Positions 36,197 to 46,567 of a stretch of 64,000 nt of DNA are shown here, piece by piece. Position numbers and translations under genes: made by a program. Origin of the DNA: Antilocapra americana (taxonomy: Eukaryota; Chordata; Mammalia; Artiodactyla; Antilocapridae); assembly GCA_007570785.1 (NCBI GenBank), contig ML660203.1, positions 9,389,183 to 9,453,182 of the forward strand, written 5' to 3'. Under the pieces are notes generated by a model. It did no database searches and was not told where the DNA came from. It saw nothing but the letters and a program-made list of their open reading frames with translations. Numbering within the stretch: the stretch's first letter is position 1; each line of letters opens with the position of its first letter.

Positions 36197-36554
36197 AATG
36201 CAACCCTAAGGGCAACAGAACCTTGTCTCTGGGATATTGCCACTTCTGCCTTGAGTGAACCTTTCTTGAAGGTGGTGATTGGAACAACTGATAGGGGAGA
36301 GAGTTTGGACTTAATCACCCTTCCAAAGTAGTTTGTGTGAACTGTTGTGTGCTTACTTGCTAATGGATATTTGTTTAATAAATATTGCTAAGTGTGCCAG
36401 AATCTAGGCTGAAACTTGCTTTCTTTGTGGTGAGATTCTAGAGGAGGAGCTAACCCTTACACACCTGAAACTTTTTTCAAGGCAACTGTCAAGAACCTGT
36501 GAGCAATAACCAAAATAGCCAATGAATTGCATGCTTGTAGTTAAATGTGTAGCA

Positions 36555-36990
36555 CCATATGTTTAAAGTATACTGTACAGAGATTGAATTGCATACATCA
36601 TGAAATGATTACCACAATATGTTTAGTAAACATCATCTCATATAGATACAAAAGAAAAAAATTTTTTCCCTTGTGATGAGAACTTTTAAGATTTACTCCC
36701 TTAACAACTTATACAACATCAAGCAGTGTTAATTATAGTTATCATATTGTACATTACATCCCTAGGACTTATTTATCTTATAACTGGAAGTTTGTACCTT
36801 TTGACTACCTTCATCCAGTTCTCCCTTCCCTATTCCCCACTCTGGTGATCACAAATCTGATCTCTTTTGCTATGAGTTTTTTTGTTTGTTTTTGAAGTAT
36901 AATTCACCTACAACACTGTGTTAGTCCCTGGCCCACAGCATAGTGATTTGATATTTCTATACATTAAAAAATGATTACCATGGCTGTTTG
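36555..36990 (-). mobile_element. Older L1 3'UTR fragment, antisense
   Basis: TAGTAAACATCATCTCATATAG, AACTTTTAAGATTTACTCCC, ATCATATTGTACATTACATCCC, then TTGAAGTATAATTCACCTACAAC: reversed 3' part of an older L1. Confidence 0.7.
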
Positions 36991-37927
36991 TATGTTAGTT
37001 GTATACCCTGCTAACTTCACTGAATTATCTTATTGTTTGTTATTTTTATCATGAGTAGTTGTTGCATGTATCTAGATACTGATCTTCGTTATTTAAGCTG
37101 TTTGTAAAACTATCAATAGCTTTCCTTATCTTAACTAACCTTAATTTTTTGTAATAAACCCAACCTAGTCATAATAGGACGTTATGGTAATCGTTTTCAT
37201 GTGTTACTGAATTAGACAATATTGCCCTTAGCATTTTTGCTTTTGTGTTGGTAGTTGATTTTAGTAGCAAGGTTATATTTGCTGTGAAAGTGTTAATGTA
37301 AGATTAGAATCACCTGCTTCTTGAATGGCCTGCTCTTTTTTTTTTAATGGGAAGAAATTTCATTGCTAATTCGTTTTCTTAAATGGTTATAGGACCATTC
37401 GAATATTCAAGTTCTTCTTGAATTGTTTTTTTCCCCCAATTTTTTATTTCATGCTTTCAAGAAATTTGTAAGACAGTGTAATAAAAACCCTTTATTTTTG
37501 AATTCTTGGTTACCATTTGTGCAACTCTTTGTAGATGCATAGATTTCTTTTCCTTTTGCATTTTTTTTCCATGACCTGTTTGCAGGGAAGTTACAAACAA
37601 GACATATCAGTCCTTAATACTCAGCCAATAACTAACTCTTAAGAACTAGAGCATTCGTCTATGTAATCATGGTACTTTTAGCACACCCAAGATTAGCTTT
37701 CAAAGATTAATATTATCTAATGTGTAAATTCAAATTCCCCAGTTTATTCATGACCTACAGCATTTTGGGGGAGACCTGGAGTTCAAGATCTAGTCAAGAG
37801 TCGTCATTTCCTTCATCTCTACCTTTTTTTGTTTTTAAATAACACCAGCATTTTAAGTGAACCATTTGAATTATTTATATTTCCATAGACTGTGTCTATT
37901 TTGCCTGTTTTTAAATACATTGGCATA

Positions 37928-38203
37928 CTTTAAAATAATTTTTATTTACTATTTTTGGCTGTACACAGGCTTCCCCCAGTTGCAGGGAGAGGGGGCTACT
38001 CTTTATTGAGGTGGTGCTCGGCCTTCTCATTGCGATGGCTTCTTATGTTGTGGAGCACAGGCTCTAGAGTATGGGCTCAGTAGTTGTAGCACATGAGTTT
38101 AGTCGCTCCATGGAATGTGGAATCTTCCTGGACCAGGGATGGAACCCATTTCCCCTGCATTGGCAAGTGGATTCTAATCTACTGTGCCTCCTGGGAAGTG
38201 CCC
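37928..38203 (-). repeat. CHR-type SINE, long form
   Basis: Reversed long CHR: TATTTTTGGCTGTACACAGG, GGAGCACAGGCTCTAGAGTATGG, GGCTCAGTAGTTGTAGC, CCAGGGATGGAACCC, CCTCCTGGGAAGTGCCC. Confidence 0.8.
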
Positions 38204-38552
38204 ATTATTTTTAGTATTTTATTTATTAATCCTGGTGCAGCCATAGATATGTCTCTTTTTACATTCCTACAGTGTTTATTTGTTGTTTCTTTTCTTTGAT
38301 CTATCTTATCATAGACTAATTAGTCTCATTAGTCATTTCTAAGAGCTGACTTTTGGCTTCTTGAGTCCTTAGATGTTTCAGGTTTGGTTTCAGACAAATG
38401 GAGGAAAGTGGATATCACAATATATCAAGTTACATGATTTTTTTAATTTTCCAGTGTATAATAAAAGTTATGTTTATACTCTCTGTAGTCTATTAAGAGT
38501 ACAATAGTATTATGTCTGAAAACATGTACCTATCTTAATTTAAAACTATTGC

Positions 38553-38678
38553 ATTGAGATTTCCCTGGCAGTCCAGTGGTTAAGTTTCCATGCTTCGATT
38601 GCAGAGGGCCCATGTTCGATCCCTGGTCAGGAAACTAAGATCCCACAGGCTACAGCATGGGCCAAAAAGAGAAATCTT
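38553..38678 (+). repeat. CHR-type SINE inside Tigger1
   Basis: TTTCCCTGGCAGTCCAGTGG, GTTCGATCCCTGGTCAGG, AAACTAAGATCCCACAGGC. Interrupts Tigger1 between its CATTG and ATCTTTATTGGTAAAAT portions. Confidence 0.85.
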
Positions 38679-39399
38679 TATTGGTAAAATATGCAAGCCA
38701 TCATCTGAGCCTTCAGTGAATCAGTCTTTTTGCTGTGTAAGGTGTTGATGGCTGCAGACTGATCAGGGTTATGGTTGCTGAAGCTAGGGGTGGATTGACC
38801 GTTTCTTGAAATGAGACAACGAATGAAGTTCACCAGCAAACATCAGTTGACTAGTACTTTCACAAGCAATTACTCTGTAGCGTGCAGTGTTGTTTGATAA
38901 CGTTTTATCCACAGTAGAACTTCTTTCAAAATTGGAGTCAGTTCTCTCAAACCTTGCTACTGCTTTATCAACTAAGTTTATATAATATTCTAAGTCTTTA
39001 CTGTCATTTCAGTATGCTTCATGGCATCCTCACCAGGAGTAAATTCAGTCTTGAGAAACCACTTTCTTTGCTCATCCATGAGAAACAACTCCTCATCTGA
39101 TCAAGTTTTATGATGAGATTGCAGCAGTTCAGTCCCATCTGCAGGCTCCACTTCTAGTTGTCTTGCTATTTCTACTACGTCTGCAGTTACTTTCTCTACT
39201 GAAGGCCTCTAAGTCCTCCATGAGGGCTGGAGTCAGCTTCTTCCAGACTCCTACCAATTTGAGTATTTTGACCTCCCCGTGATTCTTGAATATTCTTACT
39301 GATCTAGAATCCTTTCTAGGTGGTTTTCAATTCACTTTGCCCAGATGCAAAAGAGAAATCACTCTCTGTGGCAGCTGTAGACTTACAAAATGTTTTTCT

Positions 39400-39749
39400 A
39401 TTTTTTAAGTAATTTTATTTACTTATTTTAATTTTTGGCTATGGTGGATCTTCATTGCTATGTGGACTTTTCTCTAGTTGCAGCTAGCAGATCTCTCTAA
39501 TTGTGGTGCTCAGGCTTCTTATTGCGGTGGCTTCTCTTCTCTTCACGTAGAGCCTGCAGAGCACAGGCTCTAGGTCTGCAGGCTTCGGTAGCTGCAGCTC
39601 CTGGGCTCTAGAGTACAGGCTCAGCAGGTGTGGCACAGGGGAGTAGTCGCCTCATGGCATGTGGCATATTCCCGCACCAGGGATTGAACCCGTGTGTGTC
39701 CTGCATTGGCAGGCAGATTCTTTGCCGCTGGGTCACGAGGGAAGCCCCC
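39400..39749 (-). repeat. CHR-type SINE, long form, inside Tigger1
   Basis: Reversed long CHR (TTGGCTATGGTGGATC, GAGCACAGGCTCTAGGTC, CACCAGGGATTGAACCCG, GGGTCACGAGGGAAGCCCC). AAAATGTTTTTCT at 39387-39399 and AAAATGTATTTCT at 39750-39762 form a 13-bp target duplication with one mismatch. Confidence 0.88.
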
Positions 39750-39828
39750 AAAATGTATTTCTTATATAATAAGATTTGAAAGTTGAAATGACTCCTTGAT
39801 CCATGGGATGCAAAATGGATGTGTGGTG

Positions 39829-40121
39829 AAAGTGAAAGTCACTCAGTCATATCCAGCTCTTTGCGACCCCATGGACTATACAGTCCAAGGAATTCTCCAG
39901 GCCAGAATACTGGAGTGGGTAGCCATTCCCTTCTCCAGGGATCTTCCCAACCCAGGTCTCCCGCATTGCAGGCAGAGTCTTTACCAGCTGAGCCACCAAG
40001 GAAGCCCAAGGATACTGGAGTGAGTAGCCTATCTCTTCTCCAGTGGATCTTCCTGATCCAGGAATCGAACCGGGATCTCCTGCATTGCAAGTGGAGTCTT
40101 TATCAACTACCAGGAAAGCCC
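39829..40121 (-). repeat. Bov-tA SINE with partial tandem copy, inside Tigger1
   Basis: Reversed BovA and Bov-tA sequence: AAGTCACTCAGTCATATCC, GCCAGAATACTGGAGTGGG, GGCAGAGTCTTTACCAGCTGAGCC, then a second partial copy starting at GGATACTGGAGTGAGTAGCC. Confidence 0.85.
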
Positions 40122-41011
40122 CATGCATTTGTGTTAGCAGGCATTAATCTCTTTGTTCATCTCCATCAGAACTCTTGGATGACCAGGTGCACTGTCAGTG
40201 AGCAGTAATATTTTGAAAGGAAACCCTTTTCTTTTTCTGAGCAGTAGGTCTCAACAGTAGATTTAAAATATTCAGTAAACCATATTGTAAAGAGGTGTGC
40301 TGTCATCCAGTCTTTGTGTTTCCATTTGTAGAGTGTTTGCAAAGTCAATTTAGAATCATTTTTAAGGATCCTAGGATTTGAGGAATGGTAGATGAACATT
40401 GGCTTCAACTTAGTCACCAGCTACATTAGCTGCCTTGGAGCCAGGCATTGACTTCTCCTCTCTAACTGTGAATGTCCTAGCGGGCATCTTTCTGCAGTGT
40501 AAGTCTGTTTCGTCTGCACTGAAAATCTGTTGTTCAGTGTAGCCACCTTCCTTAATTCTCTTAGGTAGATCTTCTGGATGACTTGTTGGAGCTTCTACAT
40601 CAACACTTGTGGCTTCACCTTGCACTTTTATGTTACAGAGATGGACTTCTCTCCTTAAACTTCATGAACCAATCTCTGCTAGCTTCAAACTTTTCTTCTA
40701 CAGGTTTGTCTCCTCTTTCAGCCTTCATAGAATTAAAGAGAGTTGGGCCTTGGTCTGGATGACGCTTTGGCTTAAGGCAATGTTATGGCTGGTTTGATCT
40801 TCTCTCCAGACCGCTAAAACTTTCTCCATATCAGCATAAAGGCTGTTTTGCATTCTTATCATTCATGTATTCCTGGAGTAGTGCTTTTCATTCCTTTCAA
40901 GAACTTTACCTTTGGATACACAGCTTGGCTAACTGTTCTGTGCAAGAGGCCTAGCTTTCACCCTATCCCAGCTTTTGATGTGCCTTCCTTAATTTTTTGT
41001 ACCTTTTGATT

Positions 41012-41188
41012 GTGGCTCAGCTGGTAAAGAATCCGCCTGCAGTGCGGGAGACCTGGGTTTAATCCCTGGGTTGGGAAGATCCCATGGAGAAGGGAAAGGC
41101 TACCTACTTCAGTATTCTGGCCTAGAGAATTCCATGGACTGTACAGTCTATGGATCGCAAAGAGTTGGACATGACTGAGCTACTTTCA
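41012..41188 (+). repeat. Bov-tA SINE inside Tigger1, 9-bp target duplication
   Basis: GTGGCTCAGCTGGTAAAG, GGTTTAATCCCTGGGTTGG, GAATTCCATGGACTGTACAG, AAGAGTTGGACATGACTGAGC. CTTTTGATT lies at 41003-41011 and 41189-41197. Confidence 0.9.
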
Positions 41189-41637
41189 CTTTTGATTTTA
41201 AGTAAGAAACATGCGATACTTCCTTTGACTTGAACACTTAGAGGCCATCGTAGGGTTATTAGTTGGCTTAATTTTGATACTGTTATGTCTCAGGGGAATA
41301 GGGAGGCCTGAGAAGAGGGAGAGAAATGGGAACAGTTGGTGAGCAGAGCAGTCAGAATACACACATTTATCAGTTAAGTTCACATCTTGTATGGGTGTGT
41401 AGTTCATTGTTCACCTAGACAGTTACAATAGTAACATCAAAGACCCCTGATCACAGATCTCCATAACAAACATAATAATGATGAAAAAGTTTGAAATGTT
41501 GCAAGAATTGCTGAATGTGACACAGAGACACAAAGTGAGCAAATGTTTTTGGGTAAATGGTGCCCATAGGGTTGCCACAGACCTTCAGTTTTTGCCAAAC
41601 AGTATCTGTGAAATCTATGAAGTGCAGTAAGCCAAAG

Positions 41638-41656
41638 CACACACACACACACACAC
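41638..41656. repeat. (CA)n microsatellite
   Basis: A simple ACACAC tract of about 19 bp directly at the end of the Tigger1 copy. It gives rise to short artificial ORFs on the minus strand. Confidence 0.9.
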
Positions 41657-41824
41657 AAAAATGAAGTATTCCTGTGTCATAACTTTGTTTTCTGTTTCCA
41701 CAGATTCTACTCTTACCTTTATTATTTCCTTCCTTCTTTTGAAGTTTATTCTGTTCTTTTTCTAAAATCTTAAAATGGATGTTTATTTATTTTCAGCCTT
41801 GTATTCAAATATAAGTTTATATGG

Positions 41825-41946
41825 GGATTTCCCTGGTGGTCCAGTGGCTAGGACTTCATGCTTCCACTTTAGGGGGGCACAGGTTCAGTCCCTGGTTAGG
41901 GAACTGAGATCTCGTAAGCCACACTCTGCAACCACACACACAAAAA
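41825..41946 (+). repeat. CHR-type SINE with 12-bp target duplication
   Basis: GGATTTCCCTGGTGGTCCAG, GGTTCAGTCCCTGGTTAGGG and an (ACAC)/A-rich tail. AAGTTTATATGG occurs at 41813-41824 and 41947-41958. Confidence 0.9.
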
Positions 41947-42227
41947 AAGTTTATATGGTTGTGTTTCCCTCAGAGTACTGTTTTACCTACATAAGACATT
42001 TTCATAACCATTAATTTCTAATATCAAAGCTTTCTATTATCATTCCTTCTTTGACTCCTGAGTTATTTATAGAAGTGTTTAAAATTTTCCTAATGTGTTT
42101 TTAGATTATCTTTTTATTAATGGTTTTGACCAGTTACATTATGGTCAGAGAATGGGATCTGTCTGGTACAGATTCTTTATTTAAAGTTTGTTGATACTGC
42201 TTTGTGGCCTGATTAAGGTATGTGGTC

Positions 42228-42458
42228 TTTTTTTTTTTTTAAGCTGTGTCAGGTCTTAGTTGCAGCCTGTGGGACATTTGTGTCGTGCAGGATCTTTCTT
42301 TGCAGCCTATGGACTCTCTAGTTGTGACTCACAGGCTCAGTAGTTGCAGTGCTTGGGCTTAGATGCTCTGTGGCATGTGGAATCTTAGGTACGTGACCAG
42401 GGATTGAACCTACATCCCCTGCATTGCAAGGTGGATTCTTTACCACCAGGGAAGTCCC
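42228..42458 (-). repeat. CHR-type SINE in ancient L1
   Basis: Begins with a T-run, then AAGCTGTGTCAGGTCTTAG, GTGGCATGTGGAATCTTAGG, CAGGGATTGAACC, ACCACCAGGGAAGTCCC. TGTGGTC at 42221-42227 and 42459-42465 is a short target duplication. Confidence 0.85.
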
Positions 42459-43283
42459 TGTGGTCAGTTTTTACTAATCCCCTAAAATGTTTTAAATGAA
42501 TGTGAATTCTCCAAGCATGCTGTTTTATATAAATGTATTTTTTAATACCTCTTTGTTTATTTGGATCTTTAATGTCCGTCAGCCATATTTTATAGTTTGT
42601 ATATTACATATTTTATAGTTTGTATACCTTGTACTTATATTTGTTAATTTTATTTTTAAGTATTTTTTCTCTTTTACACTATCATGAATGAAATTGTCTG
42701 CTTAATTTCAATTTTGGATTGCTCATTAAAGTATATAGAAATGTAATTGATCTGGGTATGTTAATCTGTTAGTATGGGATGTTACATTAATTGATTTTTC
42801 AGGTGTTAAATCAACTGTGGCGGACATAATCTTAATTTGGCCTCCATGATCTCTACATACTAATGTTAATCACAATCCCTTTGAGTATGATCAAAATCAG
42901 TGACTTGCTTCTGATAAATAGAATACTGTAAATATGACTCAATGTATGGAATTATAAATGTGTTTGTTTTGTAAGATCTTATGTGAACAAGTTCATGAAG
43001 TGTGCCATTCATATTTCTATTTCATTACTGGTTTTTGTCTATTAGATTTACCAGTTGTCCCTGATGGTGGATTTGTGTATTTTTCCTCTGTAACTCTGTC
43101 CATGTTTGTTCTATATATTTTGAGATTGTGTTATTAGGTACATACAAGTTTAGAACTGTAGTATCTTTCTGATGAAACTTTTATCATGATAGAACATTTT
43201 TATCTCTACGATGCTTTTTATGTTAAAGTCTATTTTATCTGGTAACAATAACCAAACTAATTTTCTTTTGGTTAGTGTTTACC

Positions 43284-43486
43284 TACACTCAGAAGGTAAA
43301 GAATCTGCCTGCAAGTTGGGAAACCTGGGTTCCTTCCCAGGTTCAGGAAGACCCCCTGGAGAAGGGAATGGCTGCCTACTCCAGTATTCTTGCTGGGAGA
43401 ATTCCATGGACGGGGAGTCTGGCAGACTACAGTTGATGGGGTTGCAAAGAATCAGACATGACTGAGTGACTAACATTTTCACTTTA
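43284..43486 (+). repeat. Bov-tA SINE in ancient L1
   Basis: CACTCAGAAGGTAAAGAATC, GAGAAGGGAATGGCTGCC, GAATTCCATGGACGGGGAG, CAGACATGACTGAGTGAC. TTTACCT near 43277 and near 43485 is a probable target duplication. It ends about 140 bp before the PIGU acceptor at 43625. Confidence 0.85.
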
Positions 43487-43625
43487 CCTAGCATATTTTT
43501 TCAGTCCTTTGATTTTTCACTTATTCTGTATCCTGTATTGTTTTGCTGGAAGGATCTTAAAGTTGACTTATAACTGCTCTTTGTCCTTAATATCCTTAAG
43601 TGTACCATTCTGCCTTCTCTCCTAG

Positions 43626-43780
43626 CGGCAGTACATACCTGTGAAAGTGAAGAGCAAAGGCTTTTGGATCTTCTCTTGGGAGTATGCCATGATGTATGTG
43701 GGAAGTCTAGTGGTAGTCGTTTGCCTCTCCTTCTTCCTTCTCAGTTCCTGGGATTTCATCCCTGCAGTCTATGGCTTCAT
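43626..43780 (+). CDS. PIGU: PIGU internal exon (about residues 209-260)
   Basis: A 155-nt exon with 51 whole codons, then AT of a split Ile codon. The acceptor is TTCTCTCCTAG ending at 43625 and the donor is CAT|GTAAGT at 43781. The translation begins [16 protein letters not shown], a basic cytosol-facing loop, followed by [11 protein letters not shown] and a strongly hydrophobic helix ([11 protein letters not shown]) ending [12 protein letters not shown]. If I recall the PIGU literature correctly, a short region resembling a fatty-acid elongase motif was proposed to sense the GPI lipid, but I cannot place it here with certainty. Reading through the donor gives ATG then TAA, so transcripts ending in the following intron would stop after one extra residue. 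Confidence 0.96.
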
Positions 43781-43877
43781 GTAAGTAATGGCCCCATTAG
43801 AAAACTCTGGAAGCTGATTTACTTTTCACAGCTCCATCTGGAATCAGAGGGAGAACAAGCAGAGGCCACATCTAAAG

Positions 43878-44856
43878 CGTTGGTCCTCCCATTGGTGTGC
43901 ACCAGAATCACTGCAGGGCTTGAACACCCACATTGTTGGGCCCCACCCCCATAGGTTCTGATTAAGGAAGTCGGGGTAAGTGAAAGGTTGTTGCTAAGCC
44001 ATGAAAAACGTCGAGATTCTTGGCCTCCAGAGGAGAGAAATTCAATCTGGGGCCAGTGATGAGGCTTGATTGCTCAGAGCTTTTGTGTAATAAAGTTTTA
44101 TTAAAGTATTAAAGAGATAGAGAAAGCTTCTGACACAGACATCAGAAAGGGGCAGAAGGAGTCCCCCTGCTAGCCTTTAGCAGTATGTTATATACCTGTC
44201 AGCAAGCTGTTAATTAGAGAAAGGAGATGTCTCAAAACTCAGAGTGGCACCAGGCCCCTCACCCACAACATCCATTTTGAGATAACATTGGCACCAGGTG
44301 AGTCATCCTGGGCCATAGAATGATTGACATGAATCTTGAAGAAAGGCAGGTTTCCAAGTAAACATATAGATTCATTAACATAGATTAGGAGAACAATTTT
44401 ATGAGTAAGACATACTGGTTTGTCAAGCCGGCTCTGAGTCTTAGGCAGAACCAACTTGAAGACAGAGTCTAGGATAAATACATAGTTCATTAACATAGCT
44501 TAAGAAAAACATTTCCATAAGAAAAACGCATTGGTTAGCTCAAGGTTTGAGAAGAGTTAAGTTCAGGTGGAACTAGGTGTCATCATGGCAACACAGAATT
44601 TTAAGGGAGACTTCCTTTTAATTTTGTATAGAGAAGGGAAAAAAGCTGACACTTGTAGTTTGTTTCCTCCTGCCTCTTAAGAGAGAAATAAAAACACATC
44701 GGAAACTTGCAGCCTATTTCCTCTGTTTGGAGACCCCTGGCCTTCCTGCCTGTTACCCTCTCATTAGGACCCCAGAATTGGCATATCTATATATATAAAT
44801 TTTCCAAGTGGTACAATGCTGCCAATCCGAGGAACACACTTGAAGAACCACTGGTT
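43878..44856 (+). mobile_element. MER5-type hAT element split by an LTR
   Basis: The left part (about 43878-44001) has GTGTGCACCAGAATCACTGC and GGGCCCCACCCCCATAGG. The right part (about 44764-44856) ends with the inverted-terminal sequence TGAAGAACCACTGG. Together they make one non-autonomous MER5 element in which the LTR at 44002-44763 is inserted. Confidence 0.6.
44002..44763 (-). mobile_element. Solo LTR of a ruminant endogenous retrovirus
   Basis: An LTR-like unit bounded by TG at 44002 and CA at 44763. Read on the minus strand it has a TATA-like GTATATAAC (rc of 44187-44195) and, about 90 nt on, a polyadenylation signal AATAAA (rc of 44097-44102), the order expected of promoter, R and polyadenylation site. 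It resembles a bovine class I LTR as remembered. No internal viral genes or second LTR are present, so it is a solo LTR left by recombination. No target duplication was identified, so the ends are approximate. The plus strand also shows AATAAA at 44089-44094. Confidence 0.65.
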
Positions 44857-45020
44857 CGATCTAAGTCAGTTAAAGAATACTCTCTGGGAACATCCAAAGC
44901 ACTTATCAGCCTTGAAGTAGAAAGTTTTGATTCAGTCCCAAACAGGAATGGATGTATTTATTCCTCTATTGCAAAAGGGTCTCCAACAGTTTTAAAATAA
45001 AGTTACCTTCCATATGTCAA

Positions 45021-45219
45021 GGGACTTCCCTGGTGGCTCAGATGGTAAAGAATCCACCTGCAAAGTAGGAGGCCTAGGTTTGATCTCTAGATAGGGGAGA
45101 TCCCCTGGAGAAGAATACCACTCCAGTATTCTTGCCTGGAGAATTCCATGGACAGAGGAGGGGTGGGCTGCAGTCCATGGGGTCACAGAGAGTTGGACAT
45201 AACTGAGTGAATTAACACT
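45021..45219 (+). repeat. Bov-tA SINE with 13-bp target duplication
   Basis: GGACTTCCCTGGTGGCTCAG, GGTTTGATCTCTAGATAGG, GAATTCCATGGACAGAGGAG, GTTGGACATAACTGAGTG. TTCCATATGTCAA occurs at 45008-45020 and 45220-45232, a perfect duplication indicating a fairly recent insertion. Confidence 0.92.
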
Positions 45220-46423
45220 TTCCATATGTCAAACATATAGAGAAAAATCAAAATGGGTTTGCAAGATGAATTCTGCACATGTTTCCAAATATCCTCTCTG
45301 TGGTCTGCTGAGGAGGATACCTGCTCAGGCCTGAAGGAACACACAGCCCCCCAGAGGGTCATGGACACTTAACCCCATCAGGGTGGGAAGGGGGTCTGTG
45401 GTCAGATTCTGGGCTGCTTATTTGTGTTAAATCCTGGCTGAGCCTAACAGTGACTTAATAACCTTCAGCTTCTCATGCTCTGCCTGCTATAAGAGTTTGT
45501 AATGCCTGATGAAAAGCTTTTTCTAGTTTTCTTCTGGTGCACAGATTGTGTTCTTTACCTCATTTCACAGAAAAGGAAATCTAGTTACAGCAAGAAGCAA
45601 AGACTTGCCTGGGTAGAGGCCTTCTTCAGTGAAATCTGACCATGAACCATGGTCTTGTCTGAAATCGGACCATGAACCATGGCCTCTATCTTCCTTTCCA
45701 TGCTTCCCCTGTGCTTTTAAAACTGAATTGATATCCGTTTCAACCCCATAGGTATATTTTTAATGTTATGTAAGATTTTTAGAACAGCCAGAATTGTAAC
45801 CAATCTTTATATGATATCACCAGCCAAAAAGTTTTCCAGTTAAACCCTATTTCTCCAGCAAGGTCTGGGATCATTGCTAGAACCTGGCAGTGGTTTCTTG
45901 GACCCCTGGAAGTCTCACTTCTGTATGAGGCACTCAGTCTTCTGGCTCTTGCTGTATACATCTGGAGAAATGAGCAGTAACAGGATCTTTGAGCTTTTCC
46001 CCTAGACAAATCCTTAGAATGCTCAAAATAGGTTAGAGGAACCTATTTCAAACCCATTCCTCTTTTGTGATAGTGCTGGGTATCTCCTGGTTTTGAGCAT
46101 ACATATCTGGGGCAGGAAAAGAAGGGGCTGGTCTTTTGATTTCTAGCATGAATCCCTGCCTTGTTTCAGATCTCTGATGCATGCCAGAGTTTGGCTCAGG
46201 TGATCCTTTTTATGGGTTATTTTTCTCTGGGTCTCTGCCCCTTGTTTTGTTAATTACCTATATCCGGGGCGCTCAGAGAGCCCCTCACATCCTGATCTCC
46301 GTGGAGACAGAGTCTTCCTTGACTGCCCAACAGTGACCAAAACCTTCGGGAGAAAAGCAGGTCAAAGCAGGTTGTTTCTAACTTGGCTCTGTTTTTTCTC
46401 TCCCTTTGTTTTCTTCATTCCAG

Positions 46424-46567
46424 ACTTTCTGTTCCAGATCTCACCCCGAACATTGGCCTCTTCTGGTACTTTTTTGCAGAGATGTTTGAGCACTTCAGCC
46501 TCTTCTTTGTGTGTGTGTTTCAGATCAACGTCTTCTTCTACACCATCCCCTTAGCTATAAAGCTAAA
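46424..46567 (+). CDS. PIGU: PIGU internal exon (about residues 260-308)
   Basis: A 144-nt exon that enters and leaves after the second codon base. The acceptor is TTCTTCATTCCAG ending at 46423 and the donor is TAAA|GTAAGT at 46568. It reads [20 protein letters not shown], then [20 protein letters not shown] and TIPLAIKLK. The aromatic-rich segment ([12 protein letters not shown]) is a signature of PIGU and contains Glu and His inside a hydrophobic setting, consistent with a functional membrane core. Among the complete exons in the window this is the only one whose length is a multiple of three, so it is the only one that could be skipped without a frameshift (loss of 48 residues). Confidence 0.96.

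Larger units (their letters stand above)
38380..41637 (-). mobile_element. Tigger1 (pogo-type) DNA transposon, nearly full length, with four SINE insertions
   Basis: After removing four SINEs, the sequence follows Tigger1 from the subterminal region (about 38380, TTTGGTTTCAGAC) to the other end (about 41637, AACAGTATCTGTGAAATC). Transposase coding is on the minus strand in pieces: 40410-40625 shows the FSADET and EEKSMPG motifs of the DDE domain, and 40166-40417 shows MIHSSNPR-like and [15 protein letters not shown] sequence. Frameshifts and the SINEs break it. The left terminal CAGGCAT repeat is not recognisable. A (CA)n microsatellite abuts the right end. It is a dead element, older than the SINEs it carries. 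Confidence 0.85.
42020..43570 (-). mobile_element. Ancient L1 ORF2 remnant, antisense, split by two SINEs
   Basis: Diverged reversed L1 ORF2: CTTTGACTCCTGAGTTATTTATAG, GACCAGTTACATTATGGTCAG, ATGTGAATTCTCCAAGC, and later TCTATTTTATCTGGTAAC. Interrupted at 42228-42458 and 43284-43486. Confidence 0.6.
22904..43625 (+). other. PIGU: PIGU intron of 20,722 bp
   Basis: A large repeat-rich intron; repeats are listed separately. Stretches where I see nothing definite are about 22904-23080, 23700-25625, 26590-27775, 28370-29005, 29135-30230, 30605-31985, 32095-32720, 36210-36555, 36990-37925 and 43570-43625. A (CA)9-10 microsatellite at 41638-41656 abuts the end of the Tigger1. Confidence 0.75.
43781..46423 (+). 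other. PIGU: PIGU intron of 2,643 bp
   Basis: Holds a MER5-type element split by a solo LTR, and a Bov-tA at 45021-45219. About 45235-46423 shows nothing recognisable. Confidence 0.8.
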
